Assembly (NCBI GenBank): GCA_944739405.2
Contig: OX123197.2
Coordinates: 1,247,501 to 1,311,500 of the forward strand
Source: Euclidia mi
Lineage: Eukaryota > Arthropoda > Insecta > Lepidoptera > Erebidae
Direction: 5' to 3'
DNA: 64,000 nt
Within the stretch, counting starts at the first letter, position 1, and every line of letters begins with the position of its first letter. Below, piece after piece: positions 19,571-31,517 of this stretch. The position numbers and the translations under genes are program-made. The notes under the pieces were generated by a model. That model saw only the letters and a list, made by a program, of their open reading frames with translations. It searched no databases and was not told where the DNA came from.

Positions 19571-20747
19571 CACTTGTGACTTTTGTTTATAATGGTACCT
19601 CACCGATACTCACTATACTCTATTCACATTACGAAAAAATAAAAGGTAAACAAAGAAACCAATTATTCACAAAGATAGCAGGATAACCGATCGGGATAAC
19701 CCGACCTAATCAAAAATGACTCCCTGTCATGCGAAATGGTTACTTTACTGTTACTTTAGGTGTAATTGGGTGTAATACTTAAGTTACCAGAATAATAAAT
19801 ATATCAACGTTTTAGAATCATTGGCATTTTAGGTTCATCATCATGTAAAATACTTCATTAGCATAATCAATAATAAAAAATCGTTATTATAATTATGAAT
19901 AATACAGAAAAAAAAATATGCTGTACCATTATAAATATAATATACAGAGGTTTTTTTAAAAACTACTTTATTGAGTCTCGCAGGAATATTTAAATAGAAT
20001 ATACTTTTTTGGTAGGTAGGCGACATGACAAGAACCATTTTTATTTTGTTTACATTTTATTTTTTCGTATCTTGAACAGACTATAGCTGTACTCACTTCA
20101 TGATAAAACGAGACTATGGGCCGGCGCTCATATGGCTTCGCACAGTAAAGATTTTTCTTCCGAAAGAAAGAAATTTCACAAATTGTTGAACGGATCGAAG
20201 CGACTACCTGCGCATCCGCTTGCATGCTCTGCGCTGAGCTTTGCTATATGTGTGCCGGCTCTAAGTACAGTCGAACAACTTCCCGCTAGACCACCATAAG
20301 GGCGAAAATCGCTCAGCAAGACACGTCGCTTCCAGTGCTACTTTACACGCACATTGACACTCATATACAAAACCAGTTTCTAGTGTGCCTCGACTCTTAT
20401 GAGCGCGCCAAGAGATTTTTTTTAAACTAAACCAGCACTGTTTGATTGTACATACAAGGAAATATTACTCAGATGTAGATACTTGGATCTGCATATTATA
20501 AAAATGTGTGCGCTGACCACATTTATGGCAAAACCGATGGTCGGTGTTTTTACCAATACACCGACCATCATAATTATTATTATGGCCAATATGCCATTGC
20601 CAAGTCAATCTATTTATTTAACCCTTAAACAAACGCGAGCTCCTGTACAAGTTATTAAGAAAGTTAGGGTGGTTTTAGGGTAAAGAACATTTGCAGATTC
20701 TATACTTGGCATCAAAAATATTAAAAAGTAGGGGATGGGGTAGTTTT

Positions 20748-21212
20748 AGTGGTGGTAAATAATTTACCATTATCCGTTCATGACTCCCAAATTTTGCAAT
20801 TTGGTGGTAAAATAGTTACCATTGTCCGTTTCGTTAATTTTTGTATCTAGACTAGTGACTTCCTCTTGGTTATACTTGTGTGTACTTGTTTTATCAAAGT
20901 AGATTGTAAAACACAAAAAATGCATGTAATAAAAGCAATAATATTTTTTTAGACATAGGTATTATATTTCTGAAATAAACAAAATACCAATTGAACGTAT
21001 AAACATAAAAAATAAGTAGATTCTGATGTCTTGAGTTTAACGTTAACAAACGATTTACGCTTTACATAAGAACAAATTTGCGCGTTTCAAAATATTATAA
21101 TATTATATTTAGCATTTCGTAATTATACAGACAGATAACGTATTTTTGTATATTATAAACTGATTTTTATCAAAGCGAGATCGGACAGTGGTAAATTATT
21201 TACCACTTTTTT
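20748..21212. mobile_element. Possible MITE with GTGGTAAATAATTTACCA ends
   Basis: The palindromic motif GTGGTAAATAATTTACCATT followed by ATCCG near 20750 recurs inverted near 21183-21210 (CGGACAGTGGTAAATTATTT). A third related motif lies near 20802. The borders are uncertain. Confidence 0.4.
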
Positions 21213-21775
21213 TAAAACATCTAAATTATATGAATAAGTCAATTGCGCATACTGCTAAAAAGTGAGATTACAGACAAAATGTTATAGTTTTGATATTTGA
21301 ATCGAAAAAGCAAATACCAGATTTTTTTTTAACAAAGATTCAAATTTATTGAACACACTCGCTAAAAACTAGATTTTTTTCACCCGAAAACCGTTTGGTC
21401 AACTTTGACATCACCTTATAGTGACAAATGACGTTGATGAGTTGTAGGATGACATAATATATTATGTAAAGAAACACAGAAGAACAATCTCTTTGTAAAG
21501 AAAACAATAAAGATTAAAAATACGTAACATCGATACCTTTCATGTTACCATAGGAAATATTAGGATGCTTTATTTAAAAAAAGTCGAAGTGGTAATATAT
21601 TAAATACCTTTGTTTGAATATGGGTTAAAACATTATAAGATTTTTAATTGGACGACTTTGTATCACATGGATCTCACAACTTTTTACGGTAGGAGAACTT
21701 AGTTGCGAAAGTTGGTTTTTTGACAAGTATTGTTTTTATGGGATGTCATTTCTTTTTGTAGCTATTCCTACTTTT

Positions 21776-22970
21776 TAGGGTTCCGTACCTCACAAGGTAG
21801 AATAAGGAACCCTAATAAGATCACTTTCTTGTCCGTCTGTCTATCTGTCTGTCTGTCTGTCCGTCCGTCCATGTGTCACCAGTCACCACCGATTTTCTCA
21901 GGAACGGGTAGACCTAGCACATTTTATAACAGATACTGAGGTCTATGGTTCCTATTAGGTGTATAAAAAATCAGGGTCCTGGGTCAACCCGATAAAAAGA
22001 TATGGTCAAAATTAGTTAATTATTTTTGCGAAAACTTGTAAGTACCAAAATTAACCTTAATTTTCAACTTTTTTTAATTTTCGAAATTTTTCCTTTACTT
22101 GTGCTGTAATACCTTGGTTTTAACCAAAATTGACAATTCTAGGTCAACCGTAAGTGCCCTATAAGTTTTGGGTCGAAAACCTATATGGTAGTTCCCGTTG
22201 AACTAGAATCACGAAATTTGGCTAAAAGCAGGGTCTTACAGCACAAATAAAGGAAAAATTACGAAAAATAAAAAAAGTGGCAAATTTAAGGGTGTCCCCA
22301 TACATACATAGTAGACTCCATTTAACATAGTCCTCTAAAGGCCGGCGCGCACTGACGTCGTGGCATGACACGGCATGGTAAAGGATTTTATTACTGATCA
22401 AGTCATTTTTATTCTTATTTCAATGAGTTTAGAATTCATATTACTTTATTTCGATACAATAGTACCGCGGCCTGCCGTGGCACGTCGTGGCATACCGCGG
22501 GACGTCGCGTCGCGTCGCAGCACATCGCGGCATACTTCGGGACGCCGCGGTATGCCACGGCGTCCTGCAGTGTGCCACGACGTAATCAGTAGGTAAATAA
22601 GTTCCTGAATTCACCGTTAGTAAATCTTGTTCTCCATAAATAATGTATCCAGAATTGTTTTCTCTTCGACATCTCAGTTTGTATTTGTCGTTCTTCATCT
22701 TCAGCAAGAAGTGCTATTGATACTAAATTCCAGTCAATTGGACGCCTCTGTATGACGCGGCATGCCGAAGCGTCCTTCTTGCTACCGAAATATGCCGTGC
22801 CACGCCGTGCCAGGCCGTGCCGACAGTCGGCGCCGGCCTTTAGTTGTATGGGCGCTCATACACATTTAATTTAATTTAATTGTAATTAGCACCAACCTCA
22901 AATAAGGTAAAATGCGTATGGGACCCTCGGTGCGCGGGTCAGACTCGCACTTGCCCGATTTTTTTACTTT
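21776..22970 (+). mobile_element. Composite interspersed repeat interrupted by a TIR element
   Basis: Starts TAGGGTTCCGTACCTCACAA with a GTCTGTCTGTCTGTCCGTCC tract and ends near GGTCAGACTCGCACTTGCCC. These are the two ends of a repeat common in lepidopteran genomes. The CG-rich TIR element at 22335-22843 is inserted inside. Confidence 0.55.
22335..22843. mobile_element. CG-rich TIR element, copy 1
   Basis: The ends CTAAAGGCCGGCGCGCACTG and (reverse complement of the right end) CTAAAGGCCGGCGCCGACTG form terminal inverted repeats. Inside are many degenerate CGTGGCA/CGCGGCA words flanking an AT-rich middle shared with the copy at 23987-24505. No ORF of interest. Confidence 0.8.
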
Positions 22971-23955
22971 CCGGTACCTTCTACTTCTTGTACACCAACA
23001 ACGAAAATCTTAAAGCCCTAACTGCAAATGTAATTTTGTAATCTTATATGTTCTTATGGGATTACAAAGTTATTTATGCAGTTGATGTATCTCGCACACA
23101 GGACCGACATTGAAAAATATTTTAGTTTTTTCTTGATTCATACACTAAATTGTATTCTAAATTTGAGGCTTCAATGTCTGCTAGAAGTGCCTTAGACTTT
23201 TGATGATCGGTCAATGACTGACAAAAGCAAGAAACTTCGACTCGTTGTCATTTTTAAACTACTGGTTCAAATTCAATGAAATTTGAAATATCTCATGTTT
23301 ATACAATGCCTGCTTGGTTACTAAAAAACAGGCTTCTAGTTTTATCCACAACGAAGTTATAGGGGGTCGAAAATGGCCTGAACTGCTTGGTGAAAAAGGG
23401 TGGTACGGCCGTGCCGCTTTTCGGCTCGACTTGGCGGGGGCGCTACCGTGCCCCCAAATATTCCAATTTTTGTATTTATAGCTGCCGTATTGAAGAAGTT
23501 ATCGCCGTTTAAACTTTCAATTCGCTCTCCTGTAAAATTTGCTATTTTCAATTAGTGCTTAGGATGTGTCGAAATATGAATCTCTAATCTCCAAATCCAA
23601 TTTCATCGATCTATCCATAGATCGATTGTAATGTATGATTTAATTGTTTAACTGTAGCAATTTCATGCTAGCTGCAACATAAATGCACGTCACACTCAAG
23701 GATTGCTGAATAAGTTTTATGTATGTAATAAATAGCCGTAGTTTAATGAAATAAATGAGTTTTCACTATTTTGATAAATCAAACAACATTGTGTTTCACT
23801 TAACTCCATCTATGTCACCAACTCAACCTTTACAGATGATATTGAATTCAAAAATAAATAAAGGGCGATAACATGGCATAATACCCTGGAGCAGGCCTAC
23901 GTCCAGTAGTGGATTGCGATAGGTATAGCATAGAGACGAGAAATGGCAAATGTCT

Positions 23956-23985
23956 AAAGGTGCATCCAAACCGCAGTTACTTTTA
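23956..23985 (+). repeat. 30-bp direct repeat flanking TIR element copy 2 (left)
   Basis: AAAGGTGCATCCAAACCGCA followed by GTTACTTTTA; an identical block is at 24508-24537 on the other side of the element. Confidence 0.9.
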
Positions 23986-23986
23986 A

Positions 23987-24505
23987 GGCCGGCGCGCACT
24001 GACGTCGCGGCATGGCACCGCATGGCAAAGGATTTTATTACTGATCAAGTAATTTTTATTCTTATTTCAATGAGTTTAGAATTCATATTACTTTATTTCG
24101 ATACAATCGTACCGCGGCACGCCGTGGCATACTGCGGGACGCCGTGGCACGTCGTGGCATACTGCGGGACGCCGCGGTATGCCACGGCGTCCTACCGTGT
24201 GCCACGACGTAATCAGTAGGTAAATAAGTTCCTGAATTCAGCGTTAGTAAATCTTGTTCTCCATAAATAATGTACCCAGAATTGTTTTTTCGTCAACGTA
24301 TCAGTTTGTATTTGTCGTTCTTCATCTTCAGCAAGAAGTGCTATCGATATAAAATTTCAGTCAATTGGACGCGTCGGTATGACGCGGCATGGCGCGGCAC
24401 GTCGCGGCTTGCCGCGTCATGCCGAAGCGTCCTTCGGGCTACCGAAACATGTCGTGCCACGCCGTGCCGCGCCGTACCGTGCCGTGATGTCAGTCGGCGC
24501 CGGCC
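23987..24505. mobile_element. CG-rich TIR element, copy 2
   Basis: Same structure and middle as copy 1: GGCCGGCGCGCACTGACGTC at the left, GTCAGTCGGCGCCGGCC at the right, and the common middle AAGGATTTTATTACTGATCA. Confidence 0.8.
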
Positions 24506-24507
24506 TA

Positions 24508-24537
24508 AAAGGTGCATCCAAACCGCAGTTACTTTTA
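24508..24537 (+). repeat. 30-bp direct repeat flanking TIR element copy 2 (right)
   Basis: Identical to 23956-23985. Confidence 0.9.
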
Positions 24538-24977
24538 GAAACACGGCAACATTCAATATCCTTTATCAAATCTCTGCAGTGAGGTAGTACCCCAAGATCA
24601 CGGGTGGTTTGCTAGCGAATCTTGAGTGGGTCCCGAAATGTATGGTGATACCGACCGACGGACCGACCGAAGTTCTTCTCCACATTACTCTCCCATTTAT
24701 ACCCCGTTTTTGTCAAACAGCTAAGAAATGGCTCTCAAGATTGGAATTTTTGTTTGATGGGTCGGAGCTCAGATAACTTTAGGCACCACTGAGGTAGACA
24801 GTAAGAATTTTTTCGGATCTACGCACGAACACGTCTGTGCGCACGAACCAAGAAATATGTAGGTATACCTATATTATTTTTCTTGGTCAGCACCGAAGCA
24901 GCGTACATACACAGACTACACAGTTTGCATAGGCTCAGAGAGTTTCTTAGTGTCTACAAGCGCTGTAAATGTATAAA

Positions 24978-25215
24978 AAAAAGTTAGACGCTGTTTATAC
25001 GGATTCTTGTAGGGCGTTTGATAAGATTTGACACGAACTGTTTGTTAAAAATCTGGTTCTGTATCGCGTCACCGGTAATCTTCTAAAGCGCTTTGTTTCT
25101 TATCTAGGGAATCGGGAGTTCTATTTGGTTATCAATGGATTCCAGGGCAAAAGGTATGCAATTTCATTAGGCGTCCCCCAGGGTTCTAATCTGGGCCCAG
25201 TATATATAAACGACT
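24978..25215 (+). mobile_element. Jockey-like LINE reverse transcriptase fragment
   Basis: Translation gives LDAVYTDSCRAFDKI, a stop, HELFVKNLVLYRVTGNLLKR and then YAISLGVPQGSNLGPVYIND. These are the conserved RT blocks around AFDKVDH and GVPQGSNLGP of Jockey/CR1-type elements. It is truncated, with an internal stop and a deletion after the SNLGP block. Confidence 0.75.
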
Positions 25216-27057
25216 CGACATCTTGCTTTAAAAATAATAGCATATTTCTTTTTGCACGAATTCAAAATCTCATAAATATTAAATAGCTCTCAAGTGGACG
25301 TAAACCTAATGCAGGTAGATTTCGATTATCTTTGTGTTATCATGATAAATTCCTTGTATCGTTTGAAATGTTACTACATATATCAAATTCTCACGGAAAC
25401 GTACCAATTAAACGAAACTTATACTAGGTTAATGTAGTGCGCTCTCTGGTCCAATCCATCGTTATGCCGGTTGCCTCCAAGACTTTTCGTCTTGGATCCC
25501 GCGATCCGCTTACTTGCCTAACCGGATATGACAGAATTTCAGCTTTCTACAGAGCGACTGAAATCCAAAGGGAATAAGGATAGCGATATTCCACTTACGC
25601 TTACACCAGTGTCAATTTATATAGGGCACTAACTACCTACTATTTATAGGTACCTACCGACGACCAAAGATCTTTTTGCCAGCTGCCAGCGACAGCGTAA
25701 AGTGCTCTACGAGGCACGCGATAATTTAAAATTCAATACGCTTTAACTTCGAAAAGCCAGTCATGCGCGCCGTTGATTTGTTGGTATCTCCCAGTCTATC
25801 GCTGTCTGAGCTCATTTATACCACATATTGAGGAGAAAAATCTGTCAATCACAGCATATGCTAAGATTTCTTATTCGGAATGGCACGGTATTTCAAAACC
25901 CATATACCTACCCAGGGCCGTCTTAAGCCATGCCGGGGCCCTTGGGCACACAAAAATGCCCAATAGCAGTATGAGAAAATGAGCCATATAAACAGATTTT
26001 TGCTACAAAGGAGAAATACCAAATACGGCCTGTAGCGGCCACAAAGTTGTGAATCGTTGAAATTAAACATATAATTTTAAAAAATTTTACATCGTTTTCG
26101 TTTCTTGATAGAGTATCGGTGAAAGAATTTAGTTTTTAAAGAATAATTATTTTGAATAGGCTATGGTAATAGCGGATGAATGTCTTATGTTGCCAGCATT
26201 AAAAATAAAATTAAGTATGGTAGGCAGAAATTGTTTTAAGGAAATAATATTTTTATTATTATATTAGAAAACAATATATTTTATTACTTTATAAGTATAT
26301 TTGTAAAAAGAATCAAGAAATATATAATTTATTATACATTCCATAATTATTAATCGGTAAAAATCGTTTTGTTTTTTAATCGATAGTAGAAATATTTTTT
26401 CAAACCATTTGCAACACTTTTTTTATCTGTTATGTCATTCGTGTTGCTACTGTGTATCGTAAATATTTTGCCCTGATTTATTGATGTTTTCGTACGGTTT
26501 TAATGTAATGTAATTGAATATAAATTCAATAATAATGATCAGTACCTTCTACCCATGCTTAGAATATGCAGCGGTGTTTGTGATTGTGGTTAGCTTTTTT
26601 GGACGAGTATACATAGTACGAGGTTCCCTAGTACACAGGTGATTATTCATTATTATTGGCCACTCTTTATGTAGTTTTTGTTCTTTAAGACGCAAAGACA
26701 TACCTTTATTTACATCTAGGTATTATATTTATGTTAAAATTCAATTTTGAGGTATATTTAGTTGCGGAATAATTTCCATTTCAAATATCTCGTATCTTAT
26801 TTCCACCAAAAGTTATTTAAAAAGAAATTATACAGGTTAATAGAGTAGTCATTTATCTTCAAAACACACATGGTGTCGTGTTTGGCCGTGCCAGGCCCAT
26901 AATGTATGGCCAAATGGTACATCTCCTTTATTTTTACTATAGGTATTCGTAGTTTACTCAACTTACGTGTCTGCTTTCCAAGGTAATGAAACGAATACGG
27001 GCGAAGTCTAGTTGTGTATAAACTAGATTTTTGTCTTATTTAGCTACTTATAAAAAA

Positions 27058-27222
27058 TACGAGTGAACGAACGAGCAGAGAGATCGCCTGATGTTAAGTA
27101 ATTGCAATTACCGCCGCCCATGGACACAAGCAACACCACAGGAGTCACAAGTGCGTTGCCGCCTCGTGGGTTGGGAAGAGGGATAGCAAGAGGACTGGGA
27201 TGTGGGAGAAGGAATAGAAAAA
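27058..27222 (+). mobile_element. Interspersed repeat family G fragment
   Basis: AACGAGCAGAGAGATCGCCT, CCCATGGACACAAGCAACAC and GAGTCACAAGTGCGTTGCCG, truncated on the right. Confidence 0.7.
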
Positions 27223-27744
27223 TTGTTAATTTATTATTAAATAATTTGTGTGCCTATCAATTTCTTGAAATTATATAAAAGTAATCATGATGCAAAACAC
27301 TACATAATACTATCGTGGTGTTTGCCTGTAACTAGTTGTGTAGTTAAAAGGCCCAAATATACTTGTATGCTATCCATAAAAAATCTGTACCAGCAATAGC
27401 TGTATGTACCAATAGGTACATACAGGCTGTCGCTAAGCATTTGCAAAATATTTTCAGGGGTAAATATCGCCACTAGCTCGCATCGTAGTTACCTAACATA
27501 TACAAGCACACGTACCTACCGCTCAGTCTTATTCTGCACCTTTCAACAGTTTACTCTGTTTTACTATCGAAGTAAATTGTAATGAAAATAGGTTCTTATT
27601 TTAAAGCACACTGTTTGAGATAATTTTATGTCTATAATTGATTACTAAAATATTTTGCAAATGCATATCAACACCTGTACAATGGTACAGGATGTTGGTT
27701 TATACAAAGTACCAAAATTCATAATAAAAACGTCTATGGCCAAG

Positions 27745-28497
27745 TTATTTTAACACTTTAAATAATAAATCTATTTTAATGTTGGGCTTCGGGGCTTGCC
27801 TTTTCAAATGCTTCTGGTGCACGTCATCAGCGAATGCAAGAATTTCTGGTTGTAATGTGGTCACTTCATCATCTAAAATTTGTATGGTACGAAACGTAGG
27901 TAGGTTAAGGGCCACAGCAAAATTATGCACCTCAATGTGATTGAATTCTTTAATAGCATTCTTCAATTTCTTTTCTAATTCCTTCTTTTCCCTTTTGCTA
28001 AGTCTAGTATTTATCGGATTCATAATACCGTCACGCAGTAATTCTCCTGAATACTTCTGTATGTCTATTAAGCTAAGTTTGTAGCAATGGTCTTTTAAAT
28101 TACTTAAGTAATCATCAAATATCACATGTTGTCTTAGAGTCATCAGTTCATCCATTGATTTAAGAAATTCTGTACGATGGTACACTTTTGTGTCAAGTTC
28201 TTTTCGATACTGTTTCGCTTCCTCGTTTATATCTTCACTGTACCGTTTAGATAACGATTTGTAATGTTTGGCTAGCCTCCTTGTATACTTGTAATCTAAT
28301 TTGTTGAGCTCATCGTACATAATACGGCAGTATTCTTTCAAAAGTCGTCCAGAACAGTCATGTGCCAACATATCGAAGTATTGTTCCAAAAAGTTGGTAA
28401 AGATCCCTTTGTTATCATTGCCAACGTATGCTGCGTGGTGTATACTCACATAATTAATAAGAAACAATAGTACAACACAGTGGCAGAGTCCATGCAT
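27745..28497 (-). CDS. Secreted protein of unknown family, 250 aa (paralogue of the gene at 32495)
   Basis: Single uninterrupted ORF with a true ATG at 28497 and an N-terminal hydrophobic signal peptide (about residues 1-22, VVLLFLINYVSIHHA). The mature protein is Lys/Glu-rich, predicted largely helical, and has three cysteines (residues 48, 57, 138). It shares with the 219-aa protein at 32495-33154 a GIF..FL start, the block CSGRLLKEYCRIMYDEL (residues 48-64), an EDI..EA..Y.KE.D segment and a LSK(R/K).....L.(K/R)KL..AI.E run, with near-identical cysteine spacing. Two independent ORFs conserved at the protein level argue that both are real genes. No domain was recognised. A rapidly evolving secreted protein is a reasonable guess but unproven. 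Confidence 0.8.
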   Translation of the reverse strand: MHGLCHCVVLLFLINYVSIHHAAYVGNDNKGIFTNFLEQYFDMLAHDCSGRLLKEYCRIMYDELNKLDYKYTRRLAKHYKSLSKRYSEDINEEAKQYRKELDTKVYHRTEFLKSMDELMTLRQHVIFDDYLSNLKDHCYKLSLIDIQKYSGELLRDGIMNPINTRLSKREKKELEKKLKNAIKEFNHIEVHNFAVALNLPTFRTIQILDDEVTTLQPEILAFADDVHQKHLKRQAPKPNIKIDLLFKVLK

Positions 28498-28587
28498 TAT
28501 ATTTTCAGTGCGCTACTCGCAATGAAGCATTAAATAAGTTAATTTCACGGCATGCTCATCTGTAGGGTTGCTTTTAAAATTATACTT

Positions 28588-29620
28588 TTATTTTTTAAAT
28601 AGTTTATCGCCATCTTTGACATATTCTAATAATGCATCTAAGAATTTTCTTTCAATTTCCCATTGTAACTCTTCCTCTAGTGTTTTGTATGTCCCAAATA
28701 TTACACGCTCCCAAATATCTCTGGTCTTTTGGCCGATGTGTCTTGTAATGCCCTTACCATAGTTTCTAAGATCATAAATATAAGTCTCCAACTTCAGAAC
28801 GTGCCGGATGGGGAATATGTTATTCATAGCTGTAAAGTACTCGTGAATTTTTGGTTTTCTGCTTGATATGCCGTTCAGGAAGTTTTGTACTTTACGTTTT
28901 TGCATAACCGGTTTATAACTCGAATACTTCTTAAATTTTCTAACGTATATTCTGATGATTAACTTCTGCAAGAACCCTTGGCCCAAGCCTTTCAGGCTTC
29001 TACTTAGAATTCTGAAATAGATACCGATTTTTCTATTTTTGAATTTGTTTAAAATGGTTTGACAAATATTAACTGTGAAGTTAAAAAAATGGTTGCCTGT
29101 AAAGTCGGTATACGGGCGAAAGTTTTACGTGACAACGACTTTGAGTGGTAAAATAATTTTAATGTGAATATTCATTCGTATAGTAGGAAGAAGGATGAAA
29201 GACGCGTGCCTTTCACTTTTTATGTCTGTCTCTCTCGCTCTTAGGCGGGACGCGTGCCTCTCACTCGCTCTCATTGTGAGCGCATAACGTGAGCGGAGCG
29301 TAACGCAGTTTCTTGAAGTGTCGCCCGGCAAACCAATTTATAAGACGTTGTCACGTCAAAAAGTACCCTGTTGGTAGGCCGGGATGGTTTATTGTATAAT
29401 TTGTTGCAGTTGACAAATTTCTCGCTACTTGTTCAGTACAGCCATTACGTTTGCAATTTTTGGCGCTAGAGTTTGTGGCGAAAGCATTTTTTAATATCGC
29501 TTCAAGTTTATCATCGTCTTCATTAGTGTTGTAATCTTCTTCGAACAGAACATCTGTACTAGTAACTGATGTTTTACAACTTAAAAGACACATGACGTAG
29601 AAAATAAATTGGATCTGCAT
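28588..29620 (-). pseudogene. Secreted-protein gene disrupted by a MITE in its coding exon
   Basis: The 5' half (29620-29360) starts with an ATG and a signal peptide (MQIQFIFYVMCLLSC), then an acidic stretch and two cysteines (KNCKRNGC). The 3' half (29118-28588) is open to a TAA, with FTVNICQTILNKFKNRKIGI, IHEYFTAMNNIFPIRHVLKL and a C-terminus ending GDKLFKK. Between them lies a 236-bp MITE flanked by the duplicated AAAGT. Discounting the MITE and one AAAGT copy, the two halves lie in the same frame, which would correspond to about 263 aa, similar to the neighbouring secreted genes. As it stands, translation stops four codons after the insertion point. Treating the MITE as an intron with its nearby GT and AG shifts the frame into a stop. 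Function is unknown; homology to the flanking paralogues is not evident. Confidence 0.75.
29124..29359. mobile_element. 236-bp MITE inserted in a coding exon
   Basis: Terminal inverted repeats TTTACGTGACAACG (left) and TTGACGTGACAACG (reverse complement of the right end) match at 13 of 14 positions. The element is flanked by AAAGT at 29119-29123 and 29360-29364, a 5-bp target duplication. The internal sequence has GC-rich CACGCGTC / GCGTGCC repeats and no ORF. Confidence 0.85.
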
Positions 29621-29989
29621 TTTACTGCTGTGATCGAACTTTTTCTTCTTCACGATTTCACAATTTCACGTCACACTAGCTTCGTGCGTTCGGAATCAGA
29701 TTGGCTTCGTTAATGAATTATCAACTAAGACATTTGTGTTCTAAAAACTTCATGAACAACAATAAAAAAACTATATGCGAGTTCGGTCAATTGATATCTG
29801 TTAATCATTTACATACTGAATACTTAGGTTATTGCTAAACATATTATAATAACAAAGCCAAATGGTACCTCCACGAGCGAATCGCGGAGATATCGTGATC
29901 CCACTTTATTCTTTCACAACTATACCTACTACTTGGCTGCTTACCTGCTATCTATCAGATTATTGTAACTCTTAAAACTATATAATTCG

Positions 29990-30600
29990 CGCTGTGACCG
30001 GCATTCTCATGTTGAGGAGCAGCTACTACGCAGCCACTACGCAGCAACTCCCCGACTCACTGTGGGATACTCACTGCTCAACGCTCACTGCTCATCGCCT
30101 ACTGCTCATCACCGACTGTACATCACCTTCGCAACCTCTCCCCGAGTCACCGTGGGACTTGCGAAGCACACTGCGACCAGCGACTACTCTTCACTGGCAA
30201 GATCTTCAGAAGCCTCGAAAACTGAACCATCACCTTCAAGATCGACCTCCGGTCTTGGGGGGAGTGATGTAGCGACCAACTACATAACACGACAACATTG
30301 ACAACCGCCATCTACCCAATGACGACGAAACTGCTACAGCACTACTCCACCTAACGACGCGGGAAATATTCAAACGATCCTGCAACGCGATATCAACTTT
30401 CGCGCGATACGACGCATATATACAACTTCCAAAGTATATCCGTCGGCCTGCAGGCCACCAAGCACGACCACCCAGCTTGGTTAGAGGCTCCTCCCTCTAG
30501 TTGGAGGAACACCACACCCTTATCCTCAACAAGTGCAAGTGTAATTTCAACATGGAATTTGTATTTAAATGAAGTACAAATACAGATACCAACATTTTAT
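29990..30600 (+). mobile_element. 3' fragment of a Ty3/gypsy-like LTR retrotransposon with LTR
   Basis: A purine-rich tract GGGGGGAGTGA directly precedes TGTAGCGACC at 30268, as expected for a polypurine tract followed by the LTR TG end. The putative LTR runs to about 30594 (ACCAACA) and includes a TATATA motif. The preceding ~270 bp is a Pro/Ser-rich coding-like stretch. No second LTR was seen. This is an inference from structure only. Confidence 0.45.
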
Positions 30601-30682
30601 GAAATTAGTATGGTGTGCCTTGGGGGAGTGCAGTTGAACCATAATATTATCTTAAATAAATACATAATGTAAATAAAAAATA

Positions 30683-30935
30683 ATGACGACGGAGGCCGTC
30701 CAGTGGTTAGCGTATGCGACTGCTGATCGGAGGTCCCGGGTTCGATTCCAAAGTCGGGCAAAAGTGTTACTGGGTTTTCCGAATTCTCAGTAGCAGCACG
30801 GAGTCTGGTGATGTGCCCGGTAACGGCAATAGGCTAGCCCCCAATTACGTGGGACCTAAAAAATTCATGGCGAAATGTGGGTGTAATATTACACCTCTGC
30901 CTACCCCTTCGGGGATACAGGCGTGAGCCTATAAA
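30683..30935 (+). mobile_element. SINE family A, full copy
   Basis: tRNA-like head (AGTGGTTAGCGTATGCGACT; B box GGTTCGATTCC), body GAATTCTCAGTAGCAGCACG and GGCAATAGGCTAGCCCCCAA, tail CTACCCCTTCGGGGATACAG. This is the best reference copy in the window. Confidence 0.85.
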
Positions 30936-31517
30936 AAAATACATAAAATTATACTACCTTCCCGCTCTTTACGGATTTTGTATATGAAATATCATAGGAT
31001 GACAGTGACGTAGTCATACCTTTTGCATGTTTTACTAGATAAAAGAACGTACTTAATTTATTTTACTTGCAGAAAGCATCCATATTGCATCCTGTAGCGA
31101 AGCATCTAGTGGGAATTTTGAGGGAAAGATATGTCGATTTTAGGAATAATTTTAATGAAGGTTCTTGAACATCTTTTAAACCTTTATTAGTTACTTAATT
31201 ATACTTGTGTACTTAATATTTAGATTGATTTTATTCGAAAATCAAAGTAAAAAGGTGCAAACATTATCTTAGCAGTGAACATTTCGAGTGAAAAACTATC
31301 ATAATACTATCTTTAGCTTTCAACTTTTCGGTTGCGATGAAAAGTAGAAAATCAAGAAAGAATCCTTGATTTTGGCAAGTTAGATTAATATCACTAGTTT
31401 AACAATGCAGTAACAAAAATGTCTGGTAAAAATGCCAGGTCTCAGATACACCTATAAAGCTGCAATACCCAGTTAACAAACAATTAATATTATTACAGTC
31501 ATCATTAGCTGACATCT

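Larger units (their letters stand above)
19571..27744. other. Gene-free, repeat-rich intergenic region
   Basis: No ORF with family similarity was seen. It holds short palindromes, a composite repeat, two CG-rich TIR elements, a Jockey-like fragment and a family G fragment, described separately. The remaining DNA is AT-rich and shows nothing I recognise. Confidence 0.7.

Noticed and set aside
22375..24587. Arg-rich ORFs in the CG-rich elements
   Set aside because: They are produced by the CGTGGCA/CGCGGCA word arrays and are not conserved as proteins between the two copies.
29124..29359. Treating the MITE-bearing segment as a normal intron
   Set aside because: The available GT and AG near its ends join the halves out of frame into a stop, whereas disregarding the element with one AAAGT copy leaves the halves in the same frame.
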